Below, piece after piece: positions 8,653 through 16,659 of a DNA stretch of 64,000 nt (positions are counted from its first letter, which is position 1; the number at the start of each line of letters is the position of its first letter). This DNA comes from an uncultured Collinsella sp. (lineage in GTDB: Bacteria > Actinomycetota > Coriobacteriia > Coriobacteriales > Coriobacteriaceae), in the NCBI GenBank assembly GCA_958405195.1, contig CATYDM010000003.1, forward strand, positions 1 through 64,000, read 5' to 3'. The translations under genes were made by a program, and so were the position numbers. Under the pieces are notes generated by a model that searched no databases, was not told where the DNA came from, and was given only the letters and a program-made list of their open reading frames with translations.

Positions 8653-9996
8653 TTATCCTTCCCACTCCAATTTGGAATCCTCCAATGCGCCTTCGCACGC
8701 TCGCATGACCTCGATACCATGTGAGCGTGCGAACTCGACGAGCTCTGCGTTGCGGGCGTTTATGGTGCCGAAGGCGGCGGGGCACACGATAAGGCGCGCA
8801 CAGTGGACGAGGAGCTCTTTGGCGTGGGCTATGGTTTTATCCCCGATAGGCTCGAAGGCGCGCTCGGCCACGCATTCCGCCGCCAGGTCGCGCGCGAGCT
8901 CACAGTCGATGTCCCCTTCGTGCAGAACGCCCGCGTAGAACGCCTTGCCCTGCCGGATGAGCTGGCGAAACACAGCCGACCCCGTACCCGCGCCGGCGAT
9001 GACGAACGTGTGCGCATCGCCGTGCGGGCGCCCAATTTCCACGCTGCCGAAGCGCTCGTTGAAGGTGCCATGTTGAAGGCCGTAGAGCTCGCCAATCGTC
9101 TCGCGCGTGAATATGTCCTCGGGTGCGCCGGCGCGGAAGACCCGGCCGTCCTTCACGCAAATCACCTTGTCGGCGCTTTTCTGCGCGAGCTCGAGTTCGT
9201 GGATGGACATGATGACAGCCACATTCTGCGATTTCGCAAGGTGGCGAAGTATTCGCAGCAGGTCGATCTGGTAGCGGATATCGAGATACGATGTGGGCTC
9301 GTCGAGCACGAGCACACGCGGATCCTGCGCGATGGCGCGTGCGAGCATGACGCGCTGGCGTTGCCCGTCGCTTATCTGCATGAAGTCGCGCTCGGCGAGC
9401 TTTTCCACATGTGCGGTTTTCATGGCCTCGTCGACCCGACTATGGTCGTCAGGCGAGAGTGTTCCCATTCGCCCGGTGTAGGGATGCCTTCCCGCCTCTA
9501 CGATATCGCGGCAGGTGAGGAGTTCGGTCCGGGGGCGATCTGTCAGCATAACGGCAAGGTTCCTTGCGAACTCCGCCGTCTTCCATCGGGAAATCTCCCG
9601 CCCGTCGAGCTCGACCGCGCCGGCAAGCGGTGCCAGATGGCGTGTGATGGTTTTCAAGATGGTCGACTTGCCCGAGCCGTTCGGCCCGATGAGCGCCACG
9701 ACGTCGCCCGCGCGAACCTCCAGATCGACGCCTTCGACTACGATCTTCTTGTCGTAGCCCGCCGACAGGTCGCTTATGCGGAAAAGCGGCGCTCCGTCAG
9801 CCTGCGTTTCGGCCGGGGTTCCGTCAGCCTGCGTTTCGACCGGGGTTCCGAGGTTCGACTCCGCTCGGAGGAGGCGTACCGCGCGCAGTTCCGCACGAGC
9901 CGAGAGTGCCTTCTGGCGCTTTCGTGCGAGCTCAGGACTGTCTAAGCATGGAATGTCCCCTCCGAGCGTTTTGGGCCGCGGCACGAATTCCCCCAT
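8653..9996 (-). CDS. FecCD-type ABC transporter ATP-binding protein with extra C-terminal domain
   Basis: A 447-residue protein. The ABC domain (about residues 72-310) has Walker A IGPNGSGKST, signature ISDGQRQRVMLARAI and Walker B VLVLDEPTSYLD, as in BtuD/FhuC-type importers of corrinoids, heme and siderophores. An unusual C-terminal domain of about 120 residues (starting near TFVIAGAGTGSA) looks like a nucleotide-binding-type fold but is not part of the usual family. The first 65 residues are also extra and include a 9-residue tandem repeat (VETQADGTP/AETQADGAP). It is the last gene of the riboswitch-led minus operon and starts right at the permease stop. Likely substrate: a corrinoid, heme or metal tetrapyrrole. 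Confidence 0.88.
   Translation of the reverse strand: MGEFVPRPKTLGGDIPCLDSPELARKRQKALSARAELRAVRLLRAESNLGTPVETQADGTPAETQADGAPLFRISDLSAGYDKKIVVEGVDLEVRAGDVVALIGPNGSGKSTILKTITRHLAPLAGAVELDGREISRWKTAEFARNLAVMLTDRPRTELLTCRDIVEAGRHPYTGRMGTLSPDDHSRVDEAMKTAHVEKLAERDFMQISDGQRQRVMLARAIAQDPRVLVLDEPTSYLDIRYQIDLLRILRHLAKSQNVAVIMSIHELELAQKSADKVICVKDGRVFRAGAPEDIFTRETIGELYGLQHGTFNERFGSVEIGRPHGDAHTFVIAGAGTGSAVFRQLIRQGKAFYAGVLHEGDIDCELARDLAAECVAERAFEPIGDKTIAHAKELLVHCARLIVCPAAFGTINARNAELVEFARSHGIEVMRACEGALEDSKLEWEG
9791..9844 (-). repeat. 27-bp tandem duplication inside the ATPase gene
   Basis: Two adjacent copies of a 27-bp unit with only a few differences encode the nine-residue repeat near residue 55. It is in frame, so the protein is not broken, and the variable number is expected to be tolerated in a linker. 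Confidence 0.8.
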
Positions 9997-11037
9997 CTAC
10001 CTCATCCGCTTCTTCAACATGAGCGCGATAACCACCGGCGCGCCGAAGATGGCGGTGACGGCGCTGATGGAAAGCTCGACGGGAGAGAACAGCGTGCGCG
10101 CGATCAAATCGCAGCCCGCGCAGAAGATGGCGCCTCCCAAGAAGCACGCAGGAATCACGCTGATGGGCTTCGACGACTTCAGCGCCGACTTCACGAGATG
10201 CGGAACCGCGATGCCTACGAACGACACCGGGCCAGCGAACGCGGTCACGCAGGCGGAGAGCATGCTCGCTAGAAGGACGAGCACCACGCGGAAGCGTGCG
10301 ACGTTCACGCCGACGCTTTTCGCGTAGGCTTCTCCCAGCTGGAAGGCGGAAAGGGGCTTCGATATCGCGAATACGCATGCGCTCACGGTGATCACCACGA
10401 CCGCGATGACCACGACGTCGTCCCAGCTCGAACCCGAGAAACTACCCAAAGACCAGTTGTGCAGGTTTACGATGGACTGGTCGTCGGCGAAGGCGATGAG
10501 GAAGTTCGTCGCCGCCGAGCAGATGTATCCCACCATGACGCCCGCCACGATGAGCATGGCCATGGAACTTATGCGCCGTGCGATGAGGAGCACGAAGCCG
10601 ATGGTGATAAGCGAGCCCAGAAACGCTGCGACCACCATGGCCGGCGAGGACATGGCCTGGTTCGCACCCAGAAGTACGATCATAGTAAGCGCCACGACGA
10701 ACTTTGCGCCCGAGGAGACGCCCAAGATGAACGGGTCGGCGATGGGGTTGTTGAAAAACGTCTGCAGCAGGAACCCGGAGAGCGAAAGTGCCCCGCCGAG
10801 AAGCACGGCTGAAAGCACACGCGGCAGGCGAATCTCCCAGATGACCTGGCTTTCCATGGAATTGGCCGCGCCGCCCGAAAGGATGCCGGGGATGTGGTCT
10901 GCGGGCACGAGCACGCTCCCGATGCACAGGTTGGCCCCGACGAGCACAATGAGGGCAACAGCGAGCAGCACCGTCACGATGCGACACCGCGTGGCGCGCC
11001 CCGATTCGTCGTATGCCATGGAAAGCCGGCTTCTCAT
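9997..11037 (-). CDS. FecCD/BtuC-family ABC transporter permease
   Basis: A 346-residue polytopic membrane protein of the iron-siderophore/vitamin B12 importer permease family. Family landmarks are the EIRLPRVLSAVLLGGALSLSG segment, NNPIADPFILGVSSGA, and the late FVGIAVPHLVK motif that contacts the ATPase. About nine to ten membrane segments are visible. The start at 11037 has ATG with an alternative ATG 18 bp downstream. The gene lies 4 bp after the binding-protein stop and abuts the ATPase gene, forming a complete importer with them. It is probably expressed under the cobalamin riboswitch at the operon head. Confidence 0.92.
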   Translation of the reverse strand: MRSRLSMAYDESGRATRCRIVTVLLAVALIVLVGANLCIGSVLVPADHIPGILSGGAANSMESQVIWEIRLPRVLSAVLLGGALSLSGFLLQTFFNNPIADPFILGVSSGAKFVVALTMIVLLGANQAMSSPAMVVAAFLGSLITIGFVLLIARRISSMAMLIVAGVMVGYICSAATNFLIAFADDQSIVNLHNWSLGSFSGSSWDDVVVIAVVVITVSACVFAISKPLSAFQLGEAYAKSVGVNVARFRVVLVLLASMLSACVTAFAGPVSFVGIAVPHLVKSALKSSKPISVIPACFLGGAIFCAGCDLIARTLFSPVELSISAVTAIFGAPVVIALMLKKRMR

Positions 11038-11041
11038 GGCG

Positions 11042-12613
11042 CTAGCCGAGCTTCCTCAGATAATGGAAGTCGTTCGAGTCATCGCCGGTGAACGCCCCGT
11101 GCAGCTCGTCGATAATGTCGGCGGTAGAAGTCATCTGCTGGTACATGTCGGCGTTTGTGACCCAGACGTTGCCGTTCTTCACGGCTTTGAACTCCGACAA
11201 TAGCGCGTTTTTGCCTACGAAGTCGTCCAAGGTGGCAACCGATTCGTCGATGGTGCCGTTGTAGACGATGATGTCGGCATTCTTCGCCGTCGCGTAGAAG
11301 CGCTCCATTTCGAGCGTTACTGACGAACCTGACGTCGACGTTGTCTGCGCGTCATCGAGTGCGTAGCTGCCGCCTGCAAGCTCGATCATCTGCGCCACGT
11401 AGTCGCCCGCCCGCCGCGTGACGGCGGCCCCGTTCGAGTTAATGTAGAAATACGCCACGGTTTTACCTGACGACGCGAGCCCCGACGTTTGCTCGACGCG
11501 GGCCTTCTGCTCGTTGAACAGGTGCGCGGCCTCGTCTTCCTTGTCGAACAGGACGCCGAAAAGCTTAATCCACTCGAGGCGCCCGAGTGCTTCGGGCTCG
11601 CTCGACGACTGTTCGGTGAGCACGACGAGCCCGAGCTTCTGCAGCTTTTCCTTCACATCGGGCGTGTGGTTGATCATGGTGTTCTCGATGGCGAGCGTGC
11701 AGCCCGAGGCCGATATTCGCTCGTAGTCGGGCGAGCTGTACTTGCCGCCGTAGGCGATCGCTCCACTTTCGAGCGCGCTTTTGAAGCCCGCGACCGAGCA
11801 ATCGTTAGCCTTCGTGCCCGACATGATGATATTGTCGTTTGCATCGAGCGCGTCGACCAGGCACATCGTCGCCGACGACACGAGGTACACCTTGTCGGCG
11901 GGGCGCCTTATGACCGCGATGTCGGAGCTCAACCCATCAGGTACCTTCGCATCTTGCGGCACCACGAGGAAGCGCTCCCCGTTCGAAATGCAGATAAGCC
12001 GCAGGTCGCCTTCGTACTCGTCGACAGTGAAGTGCTCGGCGTATTCAAGCTGAAGCGCCCCCGTCGGCTCCCAGCCGCAGCCCAAATCGGCGTTGTGGAA
12101 GTCGGCCGCGGCGCTTGAAGCCGTTCCCGCAGGGGAGCCGCCGCTTGCATCGTCGCCCGATTTCTCCTTCATGGTGGATGAGTCGAAGTGGAGCGTGTAG
12201 TCGATGGTGTGCGGCGTCGACATGGCGACGGTCTCGGCCGACACGGCGATGTCCTCGTCGAGCGTGACGGGTATCTCGAACGTGGAGTTGTCGCCGTCGT
12301 TTACGGGCGCGTAGTCCACGCCGTTGACGGTCATTTTGTCGTAGTTCGAACTCGACCAGGTGATGGTCGCGGTGTAGGTGTCGCCATCCTTCACAATTGT
12401 GGTGGGTGAGGCGATGCTTGCGCGCCCTGACCCGCCGGAGAGCGAGACGCTCACAGTGTATTCCTGAGAGCCTGCCGTGCCACCGGTCGCGTTCGGGCTC
12501 GCACTGCACCCCGCGAAGGGAAGCGCGAACAGGGCGACGAGAACGCAGGCGATCGCGCGCACCGCGATGCTGCGACGCTTCCTGCTTTCCCCCTTGGGAA
12601 GAATCGACCGCAT
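11042..12613 (-). CDS. ABC transporter substrate-binding lipoprotein with N-terminal NEAT-like domain
   Basis: A 523-residue exported lipoprotein: basic N-terminus, hydrophobic stretch, then lipobox FAGC. Residues about 48-145 form a beta-rich domain (YTVSVSLSGG..., SSSNYDKMTVNG, ending IDYTLHF) that lines up by pattern with the separate small lipoprotein encoded next door. Residues about 180-520 match the type III periplasmic binding fold used with FecCD permeases (DIAVIRRPADKVYLVSSATMC near the start, FYATAKNADIIVYNG later). It probably captures the importer's ligand. The NEAT-like reading (heme/iron-associated beta sandwich) is inference from the pattern, and the true ligand could be a corrinoid or another metal chelate. 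Confidence 0.82.
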   Translation of the reverse strand: MRSILPKGESRKRRSIAVRAIACVLVALFALPFAGCSASPNATGGTAGSQEYTVSVSLSGGSGRASIASPTTIVKDGDTYTATITWSSSNYDKMTVNGVDYAPVNDGDNSTFEIPVTLDEDIAVSAETVAMSTPHTIDYTLHFDSSTMKEKSGDDASGGSPAGTASSAAADFHNADLGCGWEPTGALQLEYAEHFTVDEYEGDLRLICISNGERFLVVPQDAKVPDGLSSDIAVIRRPADKVYLVSSATMCLVDALDANDNIIMSGTKANDCSVAGFKSALESGAIAYGGKYSSPDYERISASGCTLAIENTMINHTPDVKEKLQKLGLVVLTEQSSSEPEALGRLEWIKLFGVLFDKEDEAAHLFNEQKARVEQTSGLASSGKTVAYFYINSNGAAVTRRAGDYVAQMIELAGGSYALDDAQTTSTSGSSVTLEMERFYATAKNADIIVYNGTIDESVATLDDFVGKNALLSEFKAVKNGNVWVTNADMYQQMTSTADIIDELHGAFTGDDSNDFHYLRKLG

Positions 12614-12617
12614 GGCG

Positions 12618-13151
12618 TTACTTCAGTGCGTCGGCGCGCAGATCGACGCCGGCGGATTCGAACACGAGCGTGCGGTCGTACCACTGCTCTTTTCTAATAC
12701 TCCACGCGGCGCAGGCGGTGTCCTCGTCGAGCGCTTCAACGGGCACGTCGTAGGTGTACTTGCCTTCCGCGTTTTCCACATAGGGGATGAAGTCGGCCTC
12801 GCTCGCGGCGGCAGCCTCGTCGCCCGTGCCCATGAAGAGCTTGCCGTAGCCCGTGCCGGAAAGCGTCATCACGCAGTGCATGGAGCCGTTTTCCACGATG
12901 AGCTGGGCGTCCACAATCCTGAACATGTTCGAGCTGGAATCTACGGTGATCGGATAGGTGCCGTCGGCCACCTTGTCGGCGGTGATGGGGGCAGCGCTTG
13001 CGCCCTCGGGCGCATCGGCCGCCTGTTCGGTCTTTTCCTGGGAATCGGCATCGCTTGCCTTTGCGCTGTCGATTGAATTTCCGCCGCAGCCGGCGAGCGA
13101 GAACGCGAAAAGCGCCGCTGACAGGGCGAAGGCGAGGGTTTTCTTCAACAT
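12618..13151 (-). CDS. Small exported lipoprotein, NEAT-like beta domain
   Basis: A 177-residue lipoprotein with signal peptide and lipobox LAGC, then a Ser/Glu/Ala-rich linker. One beta-rich domain follows (DGTYPITVDSSSNMFRIVDA ... GYGKLFMGTG ... YTYDVPVEALDED ... WYDRTLVFES). The order of strands and spacing parallels the N-terminal domain of the neighbouring binding protein, which suggests a shared ligand or relay. Resemblance to NEAT (iron transport-associated) domains is my inference; the canonical heme-binding Ser and YxxxY pair cannot be confirmed by eye. It lies 4 bp upstream of the binding-protein gene in the riboswitch-led operon. Likely a surface-anchored ligand carrier. Confidence 0.75.
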   Translation of the reverse strand: MLKKTLAFALSAALFAFSLAGCGGNSIDSAKASDADSQEKTEQAADAPEGASAAPITADKVADGTYPITVDSSSNMFRIVDAQLIVENGSMHCVMTLSGTGYGKLFMGTGDEAAAASEADFIPYVENAEGKYTYDVPVEALDEDTACAAWSIRKEQWYDRTLVFESAGVDLRADALK

Positions 13152-13215
13152 GGAGGGAGGTTCCTTTCAATCGCTTCGACCGCCCGCTCGTGCGGTGGGC
13201 GGGCGGGACGCGAAT

Positions 13216-13260
13216 GCAACGGGCATGCGCCGTCGGTCGGGGAAGGCGCATGCCCGTTGC
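13216..13260 (-). other. Strong intra-operon hairpin between cbiK and the lipoprotein gene
   Basis: A perfect 16-bp inverted repeat (13216-13231 with 13245-13260, 13-nt loop) sits in the only long gap inside this operon. No T-run follows on the minus strand. It could stabilise the upstream cbiK mRNA or attenuate read-through into the transporter genes. Confidence 0.7.
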
Positions 13261-13296
13261 ACGGGGACGCGACCGGCGCCCCCGTGCGCGGCGAGT

Positions 13297-14223
13297 TTAC
13301 AGCTTGGCGATGGCGTCGTCCACGTGTGAGACGTAGATGTCGTCGACCGCGGCGTTCTGTCCCAGACCCTGGAGCAGGCACGTCACTTCGAAGCCGGCGG
13401 CCACGAACTTCGCAGCCCAGCTGTCGGGGTCGGTCTCGTCTGCCATGTCGTTGTTCGCGTGGTCGCCCGCGACCACCATGAACGGCGCGAGCACGGCCTT
13501 CTTGTACCCTGCGGCGCTCGCGGCGGCGATAACATCCTCGCAGGTCGGTTCAGCCTCGACGGTGCCGACGAAGAACTGCGTCAAGCCCTCGTTCTTGAAC
13601 ACTTCCTGCATCTTGGCATAGTCGGCGTTGGAATCGGCTTCGGTGCCGTGGCCCATGAGGCACAGCGCCGTCTTGCCGTCGTCGAAGGACGCCATGTTCT
13701 CCTTAATGGCGGCGGCCACCTTCTTGTAGTCGTCGTCGGAGGTGAGCAGCGGGTCGCCGAGCGAGATCTTGTCGAACTTGTCGGCGTACTTGTCGAGCTC
13801 GTCTTTCACGTCGGCGTATTCCAGGCCAGCCATGAGATGCGTCGGCTGCACGACGATTTCCTTCACGCCGTCTTCCACGCAGCGGTCGAGCGCCTCGGTC
13901 ATGTTGTCGATCGTGATGCCGTCGCGCTTCTTCAGCTTGTCGATGATGATCTGCGCGGTGAAGGCGCGGCGGATGTCGTAGTCCTGCCAGTACTTCTCGC
14001 GGATAGCGTCTTCGATGGCGCCGATGGTGATGTGGCGCGAGTCGTTGTAGCTCGTGCCGAAGCTCGTGACGAGGATGACCGGCTTCACGGCCTTCTCCTT
14101 TTCGCTCGATTTCTCGGAACTCGCGGAGGTGCTGGAGCAGCCCGCGAGCGCGACTCCGGCGAGCGCGAAGGCTCCGGTTGCTGCGGCGCCCATGAAGCCG
14201 CGGCGTGACATCTGGTCGGACAT
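13297..14223 (-). CDS. cbiK: Exported sirohydrochlorin cobaltochelatase (CbiK type) with Tat/lipoprotein signal
   Basis: A 308-residue protein. Its first 30 residues are MSDQMSRRGFMGAAATGAFA plus a lipobox ending LAGC, i.e. a twin-arginine lipoprotein signal. The mature part is a complete CbiK chelatase, which inserts Co2+ into sirohydrochlorin: VTSFGTSYNDSR, VVQPTHLMAGLEY with a metal-site His, LMGHGTEADSNADY, and FMVVAGDHANNDMA with another His. CbiK is usually cytoplasmic; a periplasmic form is known from Desulfovibrio. It heads the riboswitch-controlled operon with two NEAT-like lipoproteins and an importer. The ATG at 14223 is chosen because the signal peptide starts there and GGAAAGG precedes it. 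It is the only chelatase gene in the window. Confidence 0.92.
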   Translation of the reverse strand: MSDQMSRRGFMGAAATGAFALAGVALAGCSSTSASSEKSSEKEKAVKPVILVTSFGTSYNDSRHITIGAIEDAIREKYWQDYDIRRAFTAQIIIDKLKKRDGITIDNMTEALDRCVEDGVKEIVVQPTHLMAGLEYADVKDELDKYADKFDKISLGDPLLTSDDDYKKVAAAIKENMASFDDGKTALCLMGHGTEADSNADYAKMQEVFKNEGLTQFFVGTVEAEPTCEDVIAAASAAGYKKAVLAPFMVVAGDHANNDMADETDPDSWAAKFVAAGFEVTCLLQGLGQNAAVDDIYVSHVDDAIAKL

Positions 14224-14281
14224 GGTTTTTCCTTTCCTCGGTTTGCCGGTCCCCCGGCGACAGTTGCTTGTCGGCACAAGC

Positions 14282-14315
14282 GAAAGAAAAGCGCACCCCT
14301 CGGGGTTCACAAGGA
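14282..14315 (-). terminator. Possible expression-platform hairpin of the cobalamin riboswitch
   Basis: On the minus strand, ACCCC-GAG-GGGT is followed by a GCGC and a T-rich run (TTTTCTTT), between the aptamer and the cbiK ribosome site. It could be the terminator or ribosome-site sequestering part of the switch; the stem is short. Confidence 0.4.
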
Positions 14316-14344
14316 GCTAACGCCACGGCGATGCCGTGAGGAAA

Positions 14345-14490
14345 AGGCGAAGCAGTCTGGCTTGGGGCGCGAGGCGGTTCGCCCGTGCGTCCTATACAGT
14401 AATGTCCCTTGCCCAGGATTCCCACCTGGTTCCCTCCGCAAGCCAGCGCGGGCTGTGCGGGCGCCGCGCCGGTCATTTCCTTTTATCCGA
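14345..14490 (-). ncRNA. Cobalamin riboswitch aptamer
   Basis: On the minus strand the conserved B12 core is present: GGGAACCAGGTGGGAATCC (plus-strand 14416-14434), followed by an ACTGTA box (plus 14394-14399) and a GCCAGAC segment (plus 14355-14361), in the order and spacing of cobalamin riboswitches. A consensus promoter lies just upstream and the cbiK-transporter operon downstream. Cobalamin binding would lower expression of chelatase and importer. The aptamer boundaries are approximate. Confidence 0.88.
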
Positions 14491-14521
14491 TTGTCATATG
14501 CTCGTTGCCGAATCTTTTACT

Positions 14522-14550
14522 ATGATAGTGGGCACTTTTGAACGTGTCAA
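14522..14550 (-). promoter_or_regulatory. Promoter of the riboswitch-led cbiK operon
   Basis: On the minus strand TTGACA, a 17-bp spacer and TATCAT form a near-perfect sigma-70 promoter, with transcription expected to start near 14515, just ahead of the aptamer. The -10 lies in CTATGATAG, whose plus-strand reading TATGAT could serve as a divergent -10 for the biosynthetic operon, though its -35 match is poor. Confidence 0.8.
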
Positions 14551-14681
14551 AGCCAGGGCGGGCGGCATTGCGCCTCCTGCCTGCGTATTTGCGCCGATTG
14601 CCGCTGCGGGCGCCGTGTTTTGGCCGCTGCGCGAATGGCAGCGTAAACGGTTGCGATGAGAAACGGGAAGGGAAGGCTCGG

Positions 14682-15473
14682 ATGATTCATATCGTTGGCG
14701 CTGGCTCGGGCGCCGCCGACCTTATCACGCTGCGCGGGGCGCGCCTTTTGCGCGCGGCCGACGTGGTCGTTTGGGCGGGGAGCCTTGTGAACCCCGAGCT
14801 GCTCGCCGAGTGCAAGGAATCCTGCATCGTCTACGACAGCGCGCACATGACCTTGGAGGAAGTGCTCGACGTGATGTGCGCGGCAGATGCGCGGGGCGAG
14901 GAAGTGGTGCGCCTGCACACGGGCGACCCGTGCCTGTACGGCGCCATCCAGGAGCAGATGGACGCGCTCGACGCGCGCGGCGTGGACTACGAGGTGGTGC
15001 CCGGCGTGTCGAGCTTTTGCGGTGCCGCGGCGGCGCTTCGCCAGGAATATACGCTGCCGGGAATCAGCCAGTCGGTCGTGATCACGCGGCTTTCCGGGCG
15101 CACCCCCATGCCCGCGGGCGAGGGCATGCGCACCATGGCGGAAAGCGGCTCGACTATGGTCATCTTCCTGAGCTCGGGTATGCTCGCCGAGCTTTCCGCC
15201 GAGCTTTTGGCCGCGGGCCGCAGCTCCGATGAGCCGGCGGCGCTCGTGTACAAGGCGACCTGGCCTGAGGAGCGCGTGGTGCGATGCACAGTGGGCACGC
15301 TCGCCGATGCGGGCGCGCGAGAGGGCATCGACCGCACGGCGCTCGTGGTGGTGGGCCGCGTGCTCGGAGCTCGCGGCAGGCTTGCACACAACGGCGCGCA
15401 AGCGGAGTCGTACGAGCGCAGCAAGCTTTACGACCCTTCGTTTTCCACGGGGTATCGGAAGGCGAGCAGCTAG
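14682..15473 (+). CDS. cbiF: Cobalt-precorrin-4 C11-methyltransferase
   Basis: A 263-residue SAM-dependent tetrapyrrole methylase of the CbiF/CobM group, acting in the anaerobic route to cobalamin. The N-terminal MIHIVGAGSGAADLITLRG, HTGDPCLYGAIQEQ and VPGVSSFCGAAAALRQEYTL segments are family hallmarks. The ATG at 14682 gives the normal N-terminus; an ORF extension of 48 codons upstream is Arg-rich and non-homologous. First gene of a long, tightly coupled plus-strand operon; cbiD starts 1 bp after its stop. No riboswitch is visible on this strand. Confidence 0.94.
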   Translation: MIHIVGAGSGAADLITLRGARLLRAADVVVWAGSLVNPELLAECKESCIVYDSAHMTLEEVLDVMCAADARGEEVVRLHTGDPCLYGAIQEQMDALDARGVDYEVVPGVSSFCGAAAALRQEYTLPGISQSVVITRLSGRTPMPAGEGMRTMAESGSTMVIFLSSGMLAELSAELLAAGRSSDEPAALVYKATWPEERVVRCTVGTLADAGAREGIDRTALVVVGRVLGARGRLAHNGAQAESYERSKLYDPSFSTGYRKASS

Positions 15474-15474
15474 C

Positions 15475-16659
15475 GTGGCCTTCGAGCACTACATATATAC
15501 CGGGACGACCCGCCTGCGCTGCGGCTACACCACGGGGAGCTGCGCCGCGCTCGCGGCGAAGGCGGCCTGCGAGATGCTCTTGTCACGAAAGCCCGTCGGC
15601 CTCGTGTCGATCGTCACCCCCGGCGGGCTGCCCGTCGAGGCGAACGTGGTCGACGCATGCATCGGCGAGGGGTGCGCCCAGTGTGCCGTGCGAAAGGACG
15701 CAGGCGACGATGCCGATGTGACCGACGGCGTGCTCGTGTACGCGCGCGTGGAACATGCGGGGTCGGGCACGGGCGCTGCGGGCAGCAAGGACGTACCCGC
15801 GCACGAATCGGAAGTTTCCGTCGACGGCGGCGTGGGCGTGGGGCGCGTGACGTTGCCCGGGCTCGAGCAGCCGGTGGGGGCGGCCGCCATCAACGCGACG
15901 CCGCGCGCGATGATCACTTCGGCGGTGCGCGAGGTGTGCGCCGTGCACGGCTTTTCTGGAGATATTGCTGTGACAATTTCGGTACCCGAGGGTGTTGCCC
16001 TTGCCGAAAAGACCTTCAACCCGCACCTGGGGATAAAGGACGGCATCTCCATCCTGGGCACGACGGGCATCGTCGAGCCGCGCAGCCTCGCTGCCTTGCG
16101 CGACAGCATCGAGCTCGAGATCCGGCAGCATGCGGCTATGGGGCGGCGCGGAGTCGTGCTCACGCCCGGCAACTACGGCGGGCAGTTCATCTCGGGGCAT
16201 TTCCACCTAAACGGTGCGCCGGTGGTCTTCATCTCCAACTTTGTGGGCGATGCGATTGACTGCTGCGTTCGCGAGGGATTTACCAATGTCCTTCTTGTGG
16301 GACACATCGGCAAGTTGGTGAAGGTCGCGGGCGGCATCATGGACACCCATTCGCGTACCGCCGACTGCCGCGCGGAGATTCTGGCCGCCCACGCGGCCAT
16401 GGCCGGCGCGGGCGCGAAGACCGTGCGCGAGATCATGTCGTCCGTCACGACCACGGCGGCGCTCGAGGTAATCGAGGCCGCCGGCGTTGGGGACGCTGCG
16501 CGCGCCTCGCTCGCTGCGGCAATCGAGGACAGGTTGCGCCGCCGCGCGGCGGGCGCATGCGACATCGCCGCGGTCGTGTTCGACGCCGAGCGCCGCGAGC
16601 TTTTCCGCACGTCGGGCGCCGATGCAGTTATCGGGAAATTGGGGGCGACGTATGAGTAA
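15475..16659 (+). CDS. cbiD: Cobalt-precorrin-5B C1-methyltransferase
   Basis: A 394-residue CbiD protein, which methylates C1 of cobalt-precorrin-5B. Family marks are RCGYTTGSCAALAAKAA near the N-terminus, GVGRVTLPGLEQPVG, the NATPRAMI segment, KTFNPHLGIKDGISILGTTG and GHIGKLVKVAGG. The start is a GTG 1 bp after the cbiF stop; the much longer ORF in this frame overlaps cbiF and is rejected. An internal Gly/Ala-rich insertion around residues 85-110 is longer than usual. It overlaps the cbiL remnant by 8 bp. Confidence 0.94.
   Translation: MAFEHYIYTGTTRLRCGYTTGSCAALAAKAACEMLLSRKPVGLVSIVTPGGLPVEANVVDACIGEGCAQCAVRKDAGDDADVTDGVLVYARVEHAGSGTGAAGSKDVPAHESEVSVDGGVGVGRVTLPGLEQPVGAAAINATPRAMITSAVREVCAVHGFSGDIAVTISVPEGVALAEKTFNPHLGIKDGISILGTTGIVEPRSLAALRDSIELEIRQHAAMGRRGVVLTPGNYGGQFISGHFHLNGAPVVFISNFVGDAIDCCVREGFTNVLLVGHIGKLVKVAGGIMDTHSRTADCRAEILAAHAAMAGAGAKTVREIMSSVTTTAALEVIEAAGVGDAARASLAAAIEDRLRRRAAGACDIAAVVFDAERRELFRTSGADAVIGKLGATYE

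Noticed and set aside
8803..9945. 380-residue plus-strand frame across the ABC ATPase
   Set aside because: The minus strand encodes a full ABC ATPase with all motifs; the plus frame has none.
14551..14681. Second cobalamin riboswitch on the plus strand before cbiF
   Set aside because: No conserved aptamer core or ACTG box could be found on that strand.
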